NCBI GenBank assembly: GCA_012516125.1
Contig: JAAYXB010000039.1
Span: 1 to 64,000 of the forward strand
Reading direction: 5' to 3'
Source of the DNA: Bacillota bacterium
GTDB taxonomy: Bacteria > Bacillota > SHA-98 > UBA4971
DNA: 64,000 nt
The translations under genes and the position numbers were made by a program. This document shows positions 26,825 to 35,192 of this stretch, in pieces. Below the pieces are notes generated by a model, which did not search any database, was not told the origin of the DNA, and was given only the letters and a program-made list of their open reading frames with translations. Position 1 is the first letter of the stretch, and each line of letters opens with the position of its first letter.

Positions 26825-27736
26825 GTGGCTGAGGGACATTTCCTGCGAATCGCCGCGGCTGTCGCGGTCGGCACCTTTGCCCGCCTCATCATGCTGCGGT
26901 CCGATTACAGGCAGTATCCGAGCTATCCTCACGCATACGTGGTTCATCTGAGCCTGGGGTTCATAGCCGCGAGCCTCGGAGCACTCGCTGTCCCCGCGGT
27001 AGTTACTCGCAACTTCATGGCAGCGAGCATCCTGGCCCTCGCGGGCCAGCAGTTCCGCGAGGTGCGAGACATGGAGCGGAGGAGCCTCGAGAAGCTGGAG
27101 GACACGGAGCTCGTGCGCAGGGGCACGGCGTACATCGAGGGCATAGCCCGAGTGTTCGAAGCCAGGAACTACCTTGCCATGGCCGCAGCTCTCGCAACCA
27201 GCCTCGTGTCGTACGCGCTTCCCCTCCCTCAGGGAATGGCCGTCGTCGCGGGCATTGCGTGCGGGCTTTTCACCGCCGCTGTCATCAGCGGCGTCCTCGG
27301 GCGCAGGGTCGTCGGGGACATCGCCGTCGTGCGGAAAGGGCGCATCCGGTTTGACGGGCCGTTCCTTTCGGTGGACGGGATCGTGCTGGCGAACATCGGC
27401 CTCGCGGAAGCGCGGTCCATCATCGAGACGCAAGGGATTGGGGTGGTGGTGGAGCCGAAGGACGATAATGCCCGGGCGACCCTGGCGAACGTTGGCCAGA
27501 GACAGGCCATAGTGCATGACGTGGCGAGCATAATGGGTGCGAGAGTTGACGTGAGCGAGCGTGACTTCACGCCGCTTATGCGCCTCGATATCACCACCGG
27601 CAGGGCGGGCTTGGTCATAGTGCCCATTGAGAGAGATGTCGAGGCGCTCCTGGAGGTCGTGAGGAGGGTGCCTGTCATCGAGACATCAGTCCGCAAGCCT
27701 CTAGCCACGCGGGCGGGCCGCATCGCCGCGGACTGA
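26825..27736 (+). CDS. YIEGIA family membrane protein
   Basis: A 303-residue protein containing the name-giving motif TAYIEGIARVFEARNY near residue 105. Membrane segments include FARLIM, SLGFIAASLGALAVPAVV and MAVVAGIACGLFTAAVISG. The C-terminal 110 residues look cytosolic. The family is restricted to spore-forming Firmicutes and pairs with a small partner, present here downstream. It starts GTG 26825. Its role is unknown; placement after spoIIP supports a link with sporulation. Confidence 0.85.
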   Translation: MAEGHFLRIAAAVAVGTFARLIMLRSDYRQYPSYPHAYVVHLSLGFIAASLGALAVPAVVTRNFMAASILALAGQQFREVRDMERRSLEKLEDTELVRRGTAYIEGIARVFEARNYLAMAAALATSLVSYALPLPQGMAVVAGIACGLFTAAVISGVLGRRVVGDIAVVRKGRIRFDGPFLSVDGIVLANIGLAEARSIIETQGIGVVVEPKDDNARATLANVGQRQAIVHDVASIMGARVDVSERDFTPLMRLDITTGRAGLVIVPIERDVEALLEVVRRVPVIETSVRKPLATRAGRIAAD

Positions 27737-27804
27737 TTCGGTCGTTGCACATCGGCCCTGAGACACAGGAAGACATCAGAACGCACAAAGGCTGGGCTGG
27801 AAGC

Positions 27805-27996
27805 ATGGATGTAACGCTGGAACATGTAATCGCAGCGATCGTCACAACAAGGCGCGACAGGGCCGGAGGCGGGGCCCCGATATTCTTCGCCGATGATGAT
27901 GAGGATCTGCACAGGACGGCTGTCTACCTGGCCAAGATCCTGGATGGCGTGGCGCACGACCTTGGTGGCGGCACATTCATCGTGGTTAAGCACTAA
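27805..27996 (+). CDS. Small partner of YIEGIA (capping complex subunit)
   Basis: About 63 residues from ATG 27805 (MDVTLEHVIAAIVTTRRDRAGGGAPIFF), ending DGVAHDLGGGTFIVVKH. It resembles the small proteins annotated as the capping complex subunit for YIEGIA, always adjacent to that gene. The upstream part of the ORF-track frame has no such similarity. The biochemical role is not established. Confidence 0.75.
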   Translation: MDVTLEHVIAAIVTTRRDRAGGGAPIFFADDDEDLHRTAVYLAKILDGVAHDLGGGTFIVVKH

Positions 27997-28136
27997 GCTC
28001 GTTTTCCGCAGTAGAAACGTCTTCCCAGCTAAAGGGCGCAATGGTTGCATGCCGCAAAACAGTTGGAGGACCCCGGCAACTGGCCTTTTAGCAGGTCATT
28101 TCTCAATTTGGCCGCGCTCCTAATGCGGAAAGTGGG

Positions 28137-28335
28137 CTAAGTGAGGGTGCAGAAATGCTGCCGACTTTTGGGAGGGGTTGCCGGTGATTGCACGAGGGGT
28201 GTCAAAATCCGGCCACTGGCCAGACGGGCCGGATTTTGGCGAAGCGCGCCCCGCTTGGGGCGCCGTCCCCGAGTGCAACACCGGCAACCCGGCAACTACT
28301 GGAAGAGGGGCGAGAACTAACGCACCCTCACTTAG
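28137..28335 (+). repeat. Dispersed palindromic element, copy 4 (long form)
   Basis: Complete long form with exact termini CTAAGTGAGGGTGC and GCACCCTCACTTAG (14-bp inverted repeats). All internal hairpins are intact; it is the best reference copy. It lies in the 396-bp gap between the YIEGIA partner and the DUF3189 gene, where I see no other feature. Confidence 0.92.
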
Positions 28336-28392
28336 GAGCGTGGAGCGCGGCGTTCCACCACGGCCGGGCTGATGGACGGAGGGTGCCCCCGG

Positions 28393-28863
28393 ATGAAGGT
28401 GATCTACCACTGTTACGGAAGCTCACACTCATCGGTTGTAGCGGCAGCCATTCACCTCGGGTGGCTGCCTTCTGATAGGATACCCGAGCCTCGCGAGATC
28501 CTGGGGCTGCCGCACTACGATAAGACGAACCCGGACCAGATCGGCACCTGCTTCTTTATGGGCACCGACGAAGCCGGGAGGGAAGTGTATATCATCGGCA
28601 TGGGCACCGCCAAGGGTGTGGTAAAGCGGGCCGTGGAAAGCATCTTCCGGATTTGCGGGGTATCGCGGGATGAGTACGTGTTGGTGGATACCCTGCCGGA
28701 GGTCGGCCTCGTGACCAAGATCGGCGGCTTCCTCTCGAGAGCGGTGGGCCTCATCGGGGTGGGGCGGCCGCTCACCGTGTGGGGGATGAGACACTCCTAC
28801 CCGAAATTCGTGCAACTGGTGCGGGAAGTCAAGCGGCGTCTTGACGGCGGCGCGGCCGGGTGA
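28393..28863 (+). CDS. DUF3189 family protein
   Basis: A 156-residue protein starting MKVIYHCYGSSHSSVVAAAIHLG, the usual DUF3189 N-terminus. Further conserved parts are LPHYDKTNPDQIGTCFFMGTD and VYIIGMGTAKGVVKRAVES. Function is unknown; the family occurs in spore-forming Firmicutes. ATG 28393 is chosen over the ORF-track start because CGGAGGG lies upstream and homology begins here. Confidence 0.8.
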   Translation: MKVIYHCYGSSHSSVVAAAIHLGWLPSDRIPEPREILGLPHYDKTNPDQIGTCFFMGTDEAGREVYIIGMGTAKGVVKRAVESIFRICGVSRDEYVLVDTLPEVGLVTKIGGFLSRAVGLIGVGRPLTVWGMRHSYPKFVQLVREVKRRLDGGAAG

Positions 28864-28907
28864 ACCCGGCCTTGCGCGGTCGCACAGCGGGCAGTCACAG
28901 CGGTCGG

Positions 28908-28944
28908 GAGCGGCCGGTCGCAGCAGCGGAGCGGCCGGTCGCAG
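28908..28944 (+). repeat. Two direct repeats abutting the prsA promoter
   Basis: GAGCGGCCGGTCGCAG occurs twice, at 28908-28923 and 28929-28944, with a 21-bp period. The second copy ends one base before the -35 box of prsA. Looser CGGTCGCA variants lie upstream (from about 28877). Two helical turns of spacing suggest binding sites for a regulator; this is inference. Confidence 0.5.
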
Positions 28945-28973
28945 TTGACACTCAAAATGGGGTGTGGTACACT
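28945..28973 (+). promoter_or_regulatory. Sigma-A promoter of prsA
   Basis: A perfect TTGACA, a 17-base spacer and TACACT, 54 bp before the GTG start. This is one of the strongest housekeeping promoters in the window. Confidence 0.85.
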
Positions 28974-29027
28974 GATCCCGTCCTTTGATGCCCGCAGCGG
29001 GCCCAACCGAAAGGAGAGAAACCAGGG

Positions 29028-29933
29028 GTGAAGAGCAAGAGGTCGCTTACCGCAGTCATAGCCATAGTGGTTCTTGGCCTCGTAGCCATCGGTGCTGTAT
29101 GGACGTACTCTGATCTCAGGGCTGTCGCCAAGGTGAACTCCACGTCCATCACCTGGAAGGAGTTTCACTCCGCACTGGAAAAGCAGTCCGGCAGGCAGCT
29201 CCTGGCCAAGATGATCCGCGAGGAGCTTATGAAGCAGGGTGCTGCCAGGTACAACATCCAGGTGACCGACGAAGACGTGGCCGCCGAGGTTGATGAGCTC
29301 AAGGCGCAGTTTGGCTCCGACGCCGGCCTGGAGCAGGCGCTTTCCCAGTACGGGATGACCCTCGACGATCTCCGCGACCAGATCCGGACCAACCTGTTGC
29401 TCGAGGCGATCGCGTCGAAAGACGTAACGATCAACGACGACGAAGTGAAGAAGTACTACGAAGAGCACAAAGACGAGTTCAAGGAGCCCGAGCAGGTAAG
29501 GGCACGCCATATTTTAGTCAAAGATGAAAAGACGGCAAAGGAAATAGAGAAAGAACTGGCCGGCGGTGCGGACTTCGCGGAGCTCGCCAAGGCGAAGTCG
29601 GAGGACCCCGGCTCGAAGGATAAGGGCGGAGACCTTGGCTACTTCGAGAGAGGAGCCATGGATCCAGCTTTCGAGAAGGCCGCGTTTGCCCTGAAGATAG
29701 GCGAAACCAGCGGCCCTGTGAAGTCCTCGTTCGGGTATCACATCATAAGAGTGGATGACAGGAAGCCTGAGCGGATCCCGCCTCTCGAAGAGGTCCGCAG
29801 CGAGGTCGTGAAGCGGCTCAAGCGCGAGAAAGCCAAGCCCGCGTCGACCGTGATAAGTGAACTCAAGGATGCAGCGCAGATCAAGATCAATGACAAGGCT
29901 CTCCAGGATGCTCTCTACGACATCATTTACTGA
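29028..29933 (+). CDS. prsA: Foldase/peptidyl-prolyl isomerase, PrsA (PpiC) type
   Basis: Extracytoplasmic parvulin-type isomerase of 301 residues. The N-terminal membrane segment AVIAIVVLGLVAIGAVWTYSDL lacks a lipobox, so it is probably membrane-tethered rather than a lipoprotein. A SurA-like chaperone domain follows (about 40-145). The parvulin domain begins VRARHILVKDEKTAKEI and contains DLGYFERGAMDPAFEKAAFAL and SSFGYHIIRVDD. GTG 29028 has AAAGGAGAG upstream. Confidence 0.92.
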   Translation: MKSKRSLTAVIAIVVLGLVAIGAVWTYSDLRAVAKVNSTSITWKEFHSALEKQSGRQLLAKMIREELMKQGAARYNIQVTDEDVAAEVDELKAQFGSDAGLEQALSQYGMTLDDLRDQIRTNLLLEAIASKDVTINDDEVKKYYEEHKDEFKEPEQVRARHILVKDEKTAKEIEKELAGGADFAELAKAKSEDPGSKDKGGDLGYFERGAMDPAFEKAAFALKIGETSGPVKSSFGYHIIRVDDRKPERIPPLEEVRSEVVKRLKREKAKPASTVISELKDAAQIKINDKALQDALYDIIY

Positions 29934-29981
29934 GCCGGAGTAGCGGAGTAGGTTGCGCTCATCTTCACGAGGACGGCATGC

Positions 29982-30011
29982 GAGGAGGGCATATGTCCCT
30001 CCTCTTCTTGT
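29982..30011 (+). terminator. Terminator after prsA
   Basis: GAGGAGGG and CCCTCCTC form an 8-bp stem with a 7-base loop, followed by TTCTTGT. It lies 49 bp after the prsA stop. Confidence 0.65.
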
Positions 30012-30039
30012 AGCTCTTCTTGTAGAATACATCGCCCTT

Positions 30040-30101
30040 CTAAGTGAGGGTGCAGAAATGCTCCCGACTCTTGGGAGGGGTTGCCGGTGACTCAAAGAGA
30101 G
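30040..30101 (+). repeat. Dispersed palindromic element, copy 5 (left half)
   Basis: It begins CTAAGTGAGGGTGC and runs through GGTTGCCGGTGACTCAAAGAGAG, then the match ends at the apex of the central hairpin. A weak right terminus (GGCCTCACTTGG) may remain near 30135. It lies between prsA and the DUF512 gene. Confidence 0.75.
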
Positions 30102-30169
30102 AAAGACAGGTAGGAATTAATGAGGCCTCACTTGGAGAGTGGGCCGGGGTGGGAGTGTTCACGAGGAAC

Positions 30170-31531
30170 ATGTCAGGGCGTTCGGCGCGCGGTGCCGTCA
30201 TCACCCAGGTGAAGCCAGGAAGCATCGCGGATGAGGCCGGCATCATGCCGGGGGACAGGCTCATAAGTGTGAACGGCAGGCCGGTGCGAGACGTGCTCGA
30301 ATACCGATTTCTCTGCGCTGAAGAGGAGCTTTCCCTTGTGATCGAGAGGCCGGATGGGGATGTGCTCGTCGTGGAAGTGACGAAGGACTACGACGAGCCT
30401 TGCGGCCTCGAGTTCGGCGATGCCATCTTCGACGGCGTGCGGCGGTGCCGGAACCGATGCGTCTTCTGCTTCGTGGACCAGCTCCCGCGCGGAGTGCGAA
30501 GGACCCTCCGCGTCAGAGACGACGACTTCAGGCTCTCGTTCATGACGGGAAGCTACATTACCCTCACGAACCTCACGGAGGAAGACTACGACCGCGTGGC
30601 GTCCATGAGGCTGTCTCCCCTCTACGTATCAGTACACTCGACGAACCCCGTAACACGTGGGCAACTTCTTGGCAGGAAGGGTCCATGCGGCGTGATGGAC
30701 GGCATTGCAAGGCTTGTCGGGGCCGGGATCGTCGTCCACACACAGGTCGTGCTCTGCCCAGGGCTGAACGACGGTGTCGAGCTTGAAAGGACCGTCCGTG
30801 ACCTTTCGTCGCTTTTCCCCGGGGTCAGGTCGTGCGCGGTGGTTCCGGTCGGCCTGACGAGACACAGGCGGGGGCTCCCCCCGATCGCCCCGGTCAGCCG
30901 GGAGGATGCCGCACGGGTGGTAGGAGACGTGGAGAGGTGGCAGGAAGAGTTCCTCGAGAGGTTTTCGTCAAGGTTCGTGTTCGCCTCCGACGAGCTGTAC
31001 CTCCGGGCCGGAAAGGTCGTCCCGAGCCGTGAGGCGTACGAGGGTTTTCCGCAGATCGAAAACGGTGTTGGCCTCTTGCGGGACTTCATCGACCAGCTCG
31101 AGGAGATAAAGGAAAGCGGAAAGCTGCCGCGTGAAGTGAAAGCTTCCGCAAGGCTTGTCGCCATCACAGGAGAGGCTGCGTACCCGGTGATAGATGAGGC
31201 CTGCAGAGTGCTTTCGCGCGTGAGGGGGCTTTCGTGCCGGGCGCTTCTCGTCAAGAACAGGTTCTTCGGGCCGCGCGTGAGCGTTGCCGGCCTCCTGACC
31301 GGGCGGGATATCGCGAGAACCTATCTCGCCCCGGTCGGCCGGGGAGGGTGCGACGCTGTGATAATCCCCAGTGTGTCGCTGAAGGTGGACGAGCCCAGGT
31401 TCCTCGACGATATGACCGTGGGCGAGCTTGAGCGACTTTGCGGCGCGCCGGTGGATGTGGCCGAGCCCACCCCCGCTTCCCTCGCGGCGTGTGCGTTGAA
31501 GAGAGGTGGCTGCGTGTGGGAGCCCCGGTAG
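30170..31531 (+). CDS. DUF512 protein with PDZ-like and radical SAM-like cysteine motif
   Basis: About 453 residues from ATG 30170. The ORF-track start lies in repeat copy 5, and GTG 30155 is also possible. An N-terminal PDZ-like domain (GAVITQVKPGSIADEAGIMPGDRLISVNG in two parts) is followed by the cysteine cluster CRNRCVFCFVDQLP, which resembles a radical SAM Fe-S motif. DUF512 fills the C-terminal half (GREAYPVIDEA-type region, LLTGRDI). Such genes lie just before der in many Clostridia; the function is unknown. It overlaps der by 16 bases. Confidence 0.85.
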   Translation: MSGRSARGAVITQVKPGSIADEAGIMPGDRLISVNGRPVRDVLEYRFLCAEEELSLVIERPDGDVLVVEVTKDYDEPCGLEFGDAIFDGVRRCRNRCVFCFVDQLPRGVRRTLRVRDDDFRLSFMTGSYITLTNLTEEDYDRVASMRLSPLYVSVHSTNPVTRGQLLGRKGPCGVMDGIARLVGAGIVVHTQVVLCPGLNDGVELERTVRDLSSLFPGVRSCAVVPVGLTRHRRGLPPIAPVSREDAARVVGDVERWQEEFLERFSSRFVFASDELYLRAGKVVPSREAYEGFPQIENGVGLLRDFIDQLEEIKESGKLPREVKASARLVAITGEAAYPVIDEACRVLSRVRGLSCRALLVKNRFFGPRVSVAGLLTGRDIARTYLAPVGRGGCDAVIIPSVSLKVDEPRFLDDMTVGELERLCGAPVDVAEPTPASLAACALKRGGCVWEPR

Positions 31532-32838
31532 TTGCCATCGTCGGCAGGCCGAATGTGGGAAAATCCGCGCTTTTCAACAGGATGGTCGGGACGCAGCATG
31601 CGATCGTTGAGGAAACGCCCGGCGTCACGCGCGACCGCATATACGGCAACGTGGAGTGGCGCGGGCGGAAGTTCGTCCTGGTGGACACGGGCGGCATAGA
31701 GACGGGCGAGAGCCGCGACCTCATCCGGGAGATGACGACGGCCCAGGCTAAGCTCGCCATCGACGAGGCAGACCTCATCCTGTTCGTCGTGGACACGAAA
31801 GCTGGGCTCATTCCGCAGGACCGGGACATAGCTGACATGCTGAGGCGATCGGCCCGTCCCGTGGTCTTGGTGGCGAGCAAGGCCGAGGGCGCCCGGCGGA
31901 GTGACTACGTGGAGTTTTACGCTCTTGGGCTCGGAGATCCCGTCCCCGTATCGTCGATCCACGGCACCGGCATAGGAGACCTCCTGGATGCGATCATCGT
32001 GCATCTGCCTGCGCCTGCGGGGGATGAAGAGGACCTTGAGACCGAGCGGGCCGTGAGGATCGCCGTCGTCGGGAGGCCCAATGTGGGCAAGTCGTCGCTG
32101 GTCAACGCGATCCTGGGAGAGGAGAGGTCCATTGTGAGCCCCGAGCCTGGGACGACCAGGGATGCGCTTGACACGCCGTTCACGTGGCGGGGCCGGAGGT
32201 TTGTCGTCATCGACACGGCCGGTATGCGCAGGAAGGCGAGGGTGAAAAGCCCAATCGAGCGCTACAGTACGCTCCGGGCGGTGAGGGCCGTCGAGAGGTG
32301 CGACGTGGTGCTCGTGGTGCTCGACGCATCGGAGGGGCTCGCCGCCCAGGACGTGAGGATAGCGGGATACGCCGACGAGGCTGGGCGCGCCTCCGTCATA
32401 GTACTGAACAAATGGGATCTTGTCGAGAAAGAGGAAGGTGCAAAGGCCAGACTGGAGAAGATCATCGACGTGGACCTGGTTTTCCTTTCGTATGCACCGA
32501 GGGTGTTCGTGTCCGCTCTCACTGGTGCAGAAGTCTTGAGACTGATGGAAACGGTCGAGAAGGTCGCGGACAACCACGCCCGCCGGGTGACGACATCGGT
32601 GCTCAACGAGGTGTTGGAGGAGGCCCAGATGAGGGTCGAACCGCCGCACGACAGGGGGCGTCAACTCAAGATCTTCTATGGGACACAGGTGGGGGTGAGG
32701 CCGCCTGCATTCTCGCTCTTTGTGAACGATCCGGGCCTGGTTCATTTCTCGTACAGGCGCTACCTCGAGAACAGGCTGCGCGAAGCCTTCGACTTCGAGG
32801 GGACCCCGGTGAGGCTTAGCTTCCGCCGGAGAGGATAG
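31516..32838 (+). CDS. der: Ribosome-assembly GTPase Der (EngA)
   Basis: Tandem-GTPase that assists 50S subunit assembly, about 440 residues from GTG 31516. GTPase domain 1 has GRPNVGKSALF and DTGGIE; domain 2 has GRPNVGKSSLV, DTAGMRRKARV and NKWD. The KH-like C-terminal domain follows (GTQVGVRPPAFSLFVND). An oddity is the G4 motif of domain 1: the expected NKxD reads SKAE (VVLVASKAEGARR). Domain 2 looks fully conserved. It overlaps the DUF512 gene and is followed by plsY. Confidence 0.95.
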   Translation: MGAPVVAIVGRPNVGKSALFNRMVGTQHAIVEETPGVTRDRIYGNVEWRGRKFVLVDTGGIETGESRDLIREMTTAQAKLAIDEADLILFVVDTKAGLIPQDRDIADMLRRSARPVVLVASKAEGARRSDYVEFYALGLGDPVPVSSIHGTGIGDLLDAIIVHLPAPAGDEEDLETERAVRIAVVGRPNVGKSSLVNAILGEERSIVSPEPGTTRDALDTPFTWRGRRFVVIDTAGMRRKARVKSPIERYSTLRAVRAVERCDVVLVVLDASEGLAAQDVRIAGYADEAGRASVIVLNKWDLVEKEEGAKARLEKIIDVDLVFLSYAPRVFVSALTGAEVLRLMETVEKVADNHARRVTTSVLNEVLEEAQMRVEPPHDRGRQLKIFYGTQVGVRPPAFSLFVNDPGLVHFSYRRYLENRLREAFDFEGTPVRLSFRRRG

Positions 32839-32859
32839 TAAAGGATCGGAGGAGAGGCC

Positions 32860-33459
32860 ATGGGTTGGGGAAGGCTCGTTCTGCTGGTGGTCCTGAGCTA
32901 CTGTCTTGGCTCCGTCCCCTTCGGGTATCTGGTCGGGAAAGTCTGGAAGGGCGTGGACGTGAGGCGGCGCGGGAGCGGAAACATCGGGGCCACAAACGTG
33001 CTGCGCGTCCTAGGTCCGGGGCCTGCCCTCGTCGTCCTCGCAGGCGATGTGGGGAAGGGGGCGCTCAGCGTTTATCTGGGCCAGGGGGCCGCCGGCACGG
33101 TTGGCGCTGCGGCGTGCGGCATCGCCGCGGCCGTCGGGGGAGCGTGGTCCGTTTTCCTTTGCTTTGGGGGAGGCAAGGGCATGGGAGTCGGCAGTGGCAT
33201 AGTACTTGCCAGCATGCCTCTGGTTGCGCTGGTCCTCGCCCCCATATGGGTGGTGCTCGTGGCGCTCACACGCTACGTCTCCCTCGGGTCGGTCGTGATC
33301 TCGGCGCTCGCGCCGCTGGTGGCGTACGCCCTAGGGATGCCCGGAGAGTACATATTGCTCGCGGCCGCCGTTGGGGCGATCGCATTGGTGAAGCACGGCT
33401 CCAACATCAGACGGCTTGTGGTGGGTCGGGAGCGGAAACTTGGAGAGCCCGCGGACTAG
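32860..33459 (+). CDS. plsY: Glycerol-3-phosphate acyltransferase PlsY
   Basis: Membrane enzyme that transfers acyl groups from acyl-phosphate to glycerol-3-phosphate, the first step of phospholipid synthesis. It has 199 residues with about five helices. The three conserved loops are visible: LGSVPFGYLVGKVWKGVDVRRRGSGNIGATN in pieces, FGGGKGMGVGSG and ALVKHGSNIRRL. The end is close to gpsA, which makes its substrate. Confidence 0.95.
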   Translation: MGWGRLVLLVVLSYCLGSVPFGYLVGKVWKGVDVRRRGSGNIGATNVLRVLGPGPALVVLAGDVGKGALSVYLGQGAAGTVGAAACGIAAAVGGAWSVFLCFGGGKGMGVGSGIVLASMPLVALVLAPIWVVLVALTRYVSLGSVVISALAPLVAYALGMPGEYILLAAAVGAIALVKHGSNIRRLVVGRERKLGEPAD

Positions 33460-33490
33460 CGGCGACGGAGATGGGGGGAGCGTAACTTCG

Positions 33491-34522
33491 GTGAAGCGCG
33501 CAGGCATCATAGGCGCGGGAGGATGGGGCACGGCCCTCTCGATGCTCCTCGCGCGCAAAGGATACCGCGTCGATCTCTGGGCGCGCGAAGAAGAGGTGGC
33601 GCGCGAGATCTCAAACTTACGCACGAACGAGACGTTCCTGCCGGGGGTTGCGATCCCCGAGGGCGTCATCGCCACGACCGACGTGGGAGAGGTGGTCCGC
33701 AGCAACACGCTTCTTTTCGTTCCCGTTCCATCTCAGCACATGCGGGAGGTCATTCGTGCTGCCAGGCCGCACCTCACGAGGGACCATGTCATCATCCACG
33801 GGGGCAAGGGGATCGAGGAGGGGTCGCTCCTGCGCCTGTCCCAGGTGATCACGGAGGAGCTTCCCCCCGAGCTTCACGACAACGTCGGGGTGATTTCCGG
33901 CCCGAGCCATGCCGAAGAGGTCGCGCGGGAGGTGCCCACCGCCATCGTGGCCGCATCGGTTGACGAGAGGGTGGCGAAGCTGGCACAGGAGACCCTCATG
34001 TGCCCGACCATGCGTGTCTACACAAGCCACGACGTTATCGGCGTGGAGCTTGGGGGCGCCCTGAAGAACGTGATCGCCCTCGCCACCGGCATAGCCGATG
34101 GGCTTGGGTTCGGCGACAACACCCGGGCTGCCCTCATGACCCGGGGTCTTGCGGAGATCGCGCGCCTGGGGATTGCGCTGGGAGCGAACCCGCTTACGTT
34201 TGCAGGGCTGTCCGGGATGGGGGACCTTGTTGTGACGTGCATGAGCATGCACTCGCGCAACCGCCGGGCGGGGATGGAGATAGGGCGAGGCCGGAAGGTG
34301 GAGGAGGTGCTGACCTCCACGCGGATGGTGGTAGAGGGTGTTCCCACCACGAGGGCTGCAGTGGCGCTGGCGCGCCGCGTAGGAGTGGACATGCCAGTGG
34401 CGGAGAAGTTGCATGAGATCCTTTTCTCTGGACTGGACCCGATGCAGGCGGTGACCGACCTCATGACCCGTGACCCACAGGCGGAGACCTCGTCCATGTT
34501 TGCGAAGGACTTGCGCATCTGA
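33491..34522 (+). CDS. gpsA: Glycerol-3-phosphate dehydrogenase [NAD(P)+]
   Basis: Reduces dihydroxyacetone phosphate to sn-glycerol-3-phosphate for lipid synthesis. It has 343 residues from GTG 33491 (GGGGGGAG upstream; the ORF-track start lies in plsY). The Rossmann motif is GIIGAGGWGTALSMLLARKG. The catalytic lysine is in ELGGALKNVIALATGIADG, and GLSGMGDLVVTC and NRRAGMEIGRG are family blocks. It forms a functional pair with plsY. In Bacillus spoIVA follows; here it does not. Confidence 0.95.
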   Translation: MKRAGIIGAGGWGTALSMLLARKGYRVDLWAREEEVAREISNLRTNETFLPGVAIPEGVIATTDVGEVVRSNTLLFVPVPSQHMREVIRAARPHLTRDHVIIHGGKGIEEGSLLRLSQVITEELPPELHDNVGVISGPSHAEEVAREVPTAIVAASVDERVAKLAQETLMCPTMRVYTSHDVIGVELGGALKNVIALATGIADGLGFGDNTRAALMTRGLAEIARLGIALGANPLTFAGLSGMGDLVVTCMSMHSRNRRAGMEIGRGRKVEEVLTSTRMVVEGVPTTRAAVALARRVGVDMPVAEKLHEILFSGLDPMQAVTDLMTRDPQAETSSMFAKDLRI

Positions 34523-34591
34523 GACCAGGGGGGAGGGGAGGCCGGCTTCTTCGGCGGCGGAAGGGCCACCGCGAGGCCGGCGCAACGAGAC

Positions 34592-34954
34592 ATGAAACCC
34601 GGTGTGAACTGGCCTGTCACGATTACTACCCTTGCGGTGGCTGGCGTCGCAGCGTGGTGGACCTTCCGGGACGCGCGCGGGCGGGACGCCAATCCCCTGC
34701 TCTGGGCGGCGGGCATCGTGATAAGCGCGCTGATGGTGGGATATGTCGGCATCCCGATAGTCTTTGGCGCATACCTGCTTCTCAGGCCGCGTGGAGCACT
34801 TCTGGTATGCCCGCACTGCAAACGCAGGTACATTTACAATCTGGCTTTCTGCCCACACTGCGCGAAGCCCGTCAAGAAGGAGTGCCTGAGGTGCCACGAC
34901 ACGATGCCGCTCGACGCGGATACGTGCCCACACTGCGGGATGAAGGCCCTCTGA
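34592..34954 (+). CDS. Small membrane protein with two zinc ribbons
   Basis: A 120-residue protein. Two N-terminal membrane helices (about 8-25 and 37-60) precede two CxxC-pair zinc ribbons: VCPHCKRRYIYNLAFCPHCAK and ECLRCHDTMPLDADTCPHCG. Membrane-anchored ribbons of this type may bind nucleic acid or protein, but I do not recognise a named family. It lies 69 bases after gpsA, probably in the same transcript. Confidence 0.75.
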   Translation: MKPGVNWPVTITTLAVAGVAAWWTFRDARGRDANPLLWAAGIVISALMVGYVGIPIVFGAYLLLRPRGALLVCPHCKRRYIYNLAFCPHCAKPVKKECLRCHDTMPLDADTCPHCGMKAL

Positions 34955-35192
34955 GTTTTGTGATGGCGGGAGGAATCGCCCGCGGGGCGTCGAAAGATTA
35001 ACGCGCTCCCCATTCATGCTCCTTTCAGGTACCGCGCAGTCGCAATATGCTTTAAGGAAGGGCGCCGGCCCGGTGGTCGCGGTGCGGTGTTGAACGAGCG
35101 AGAGAGGCTTAATTTCTCCTGTGCCGGCCCCCTGGCGGGTGTGGCGAGCCAGTCTGGGCCGGACCCTCCGGTGGGGTACGGAGGTGATCCCG

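Noticed and set aside
25388-27517. 709-residue ORF on the minus strand
   Set aside because: It lies opposite DUF1614, spoIIP and YIEGIA genes with clear motifs; its composition (Arg, His, Pro, Gly rich) is typical of antisense frames in GC-rich DNA.
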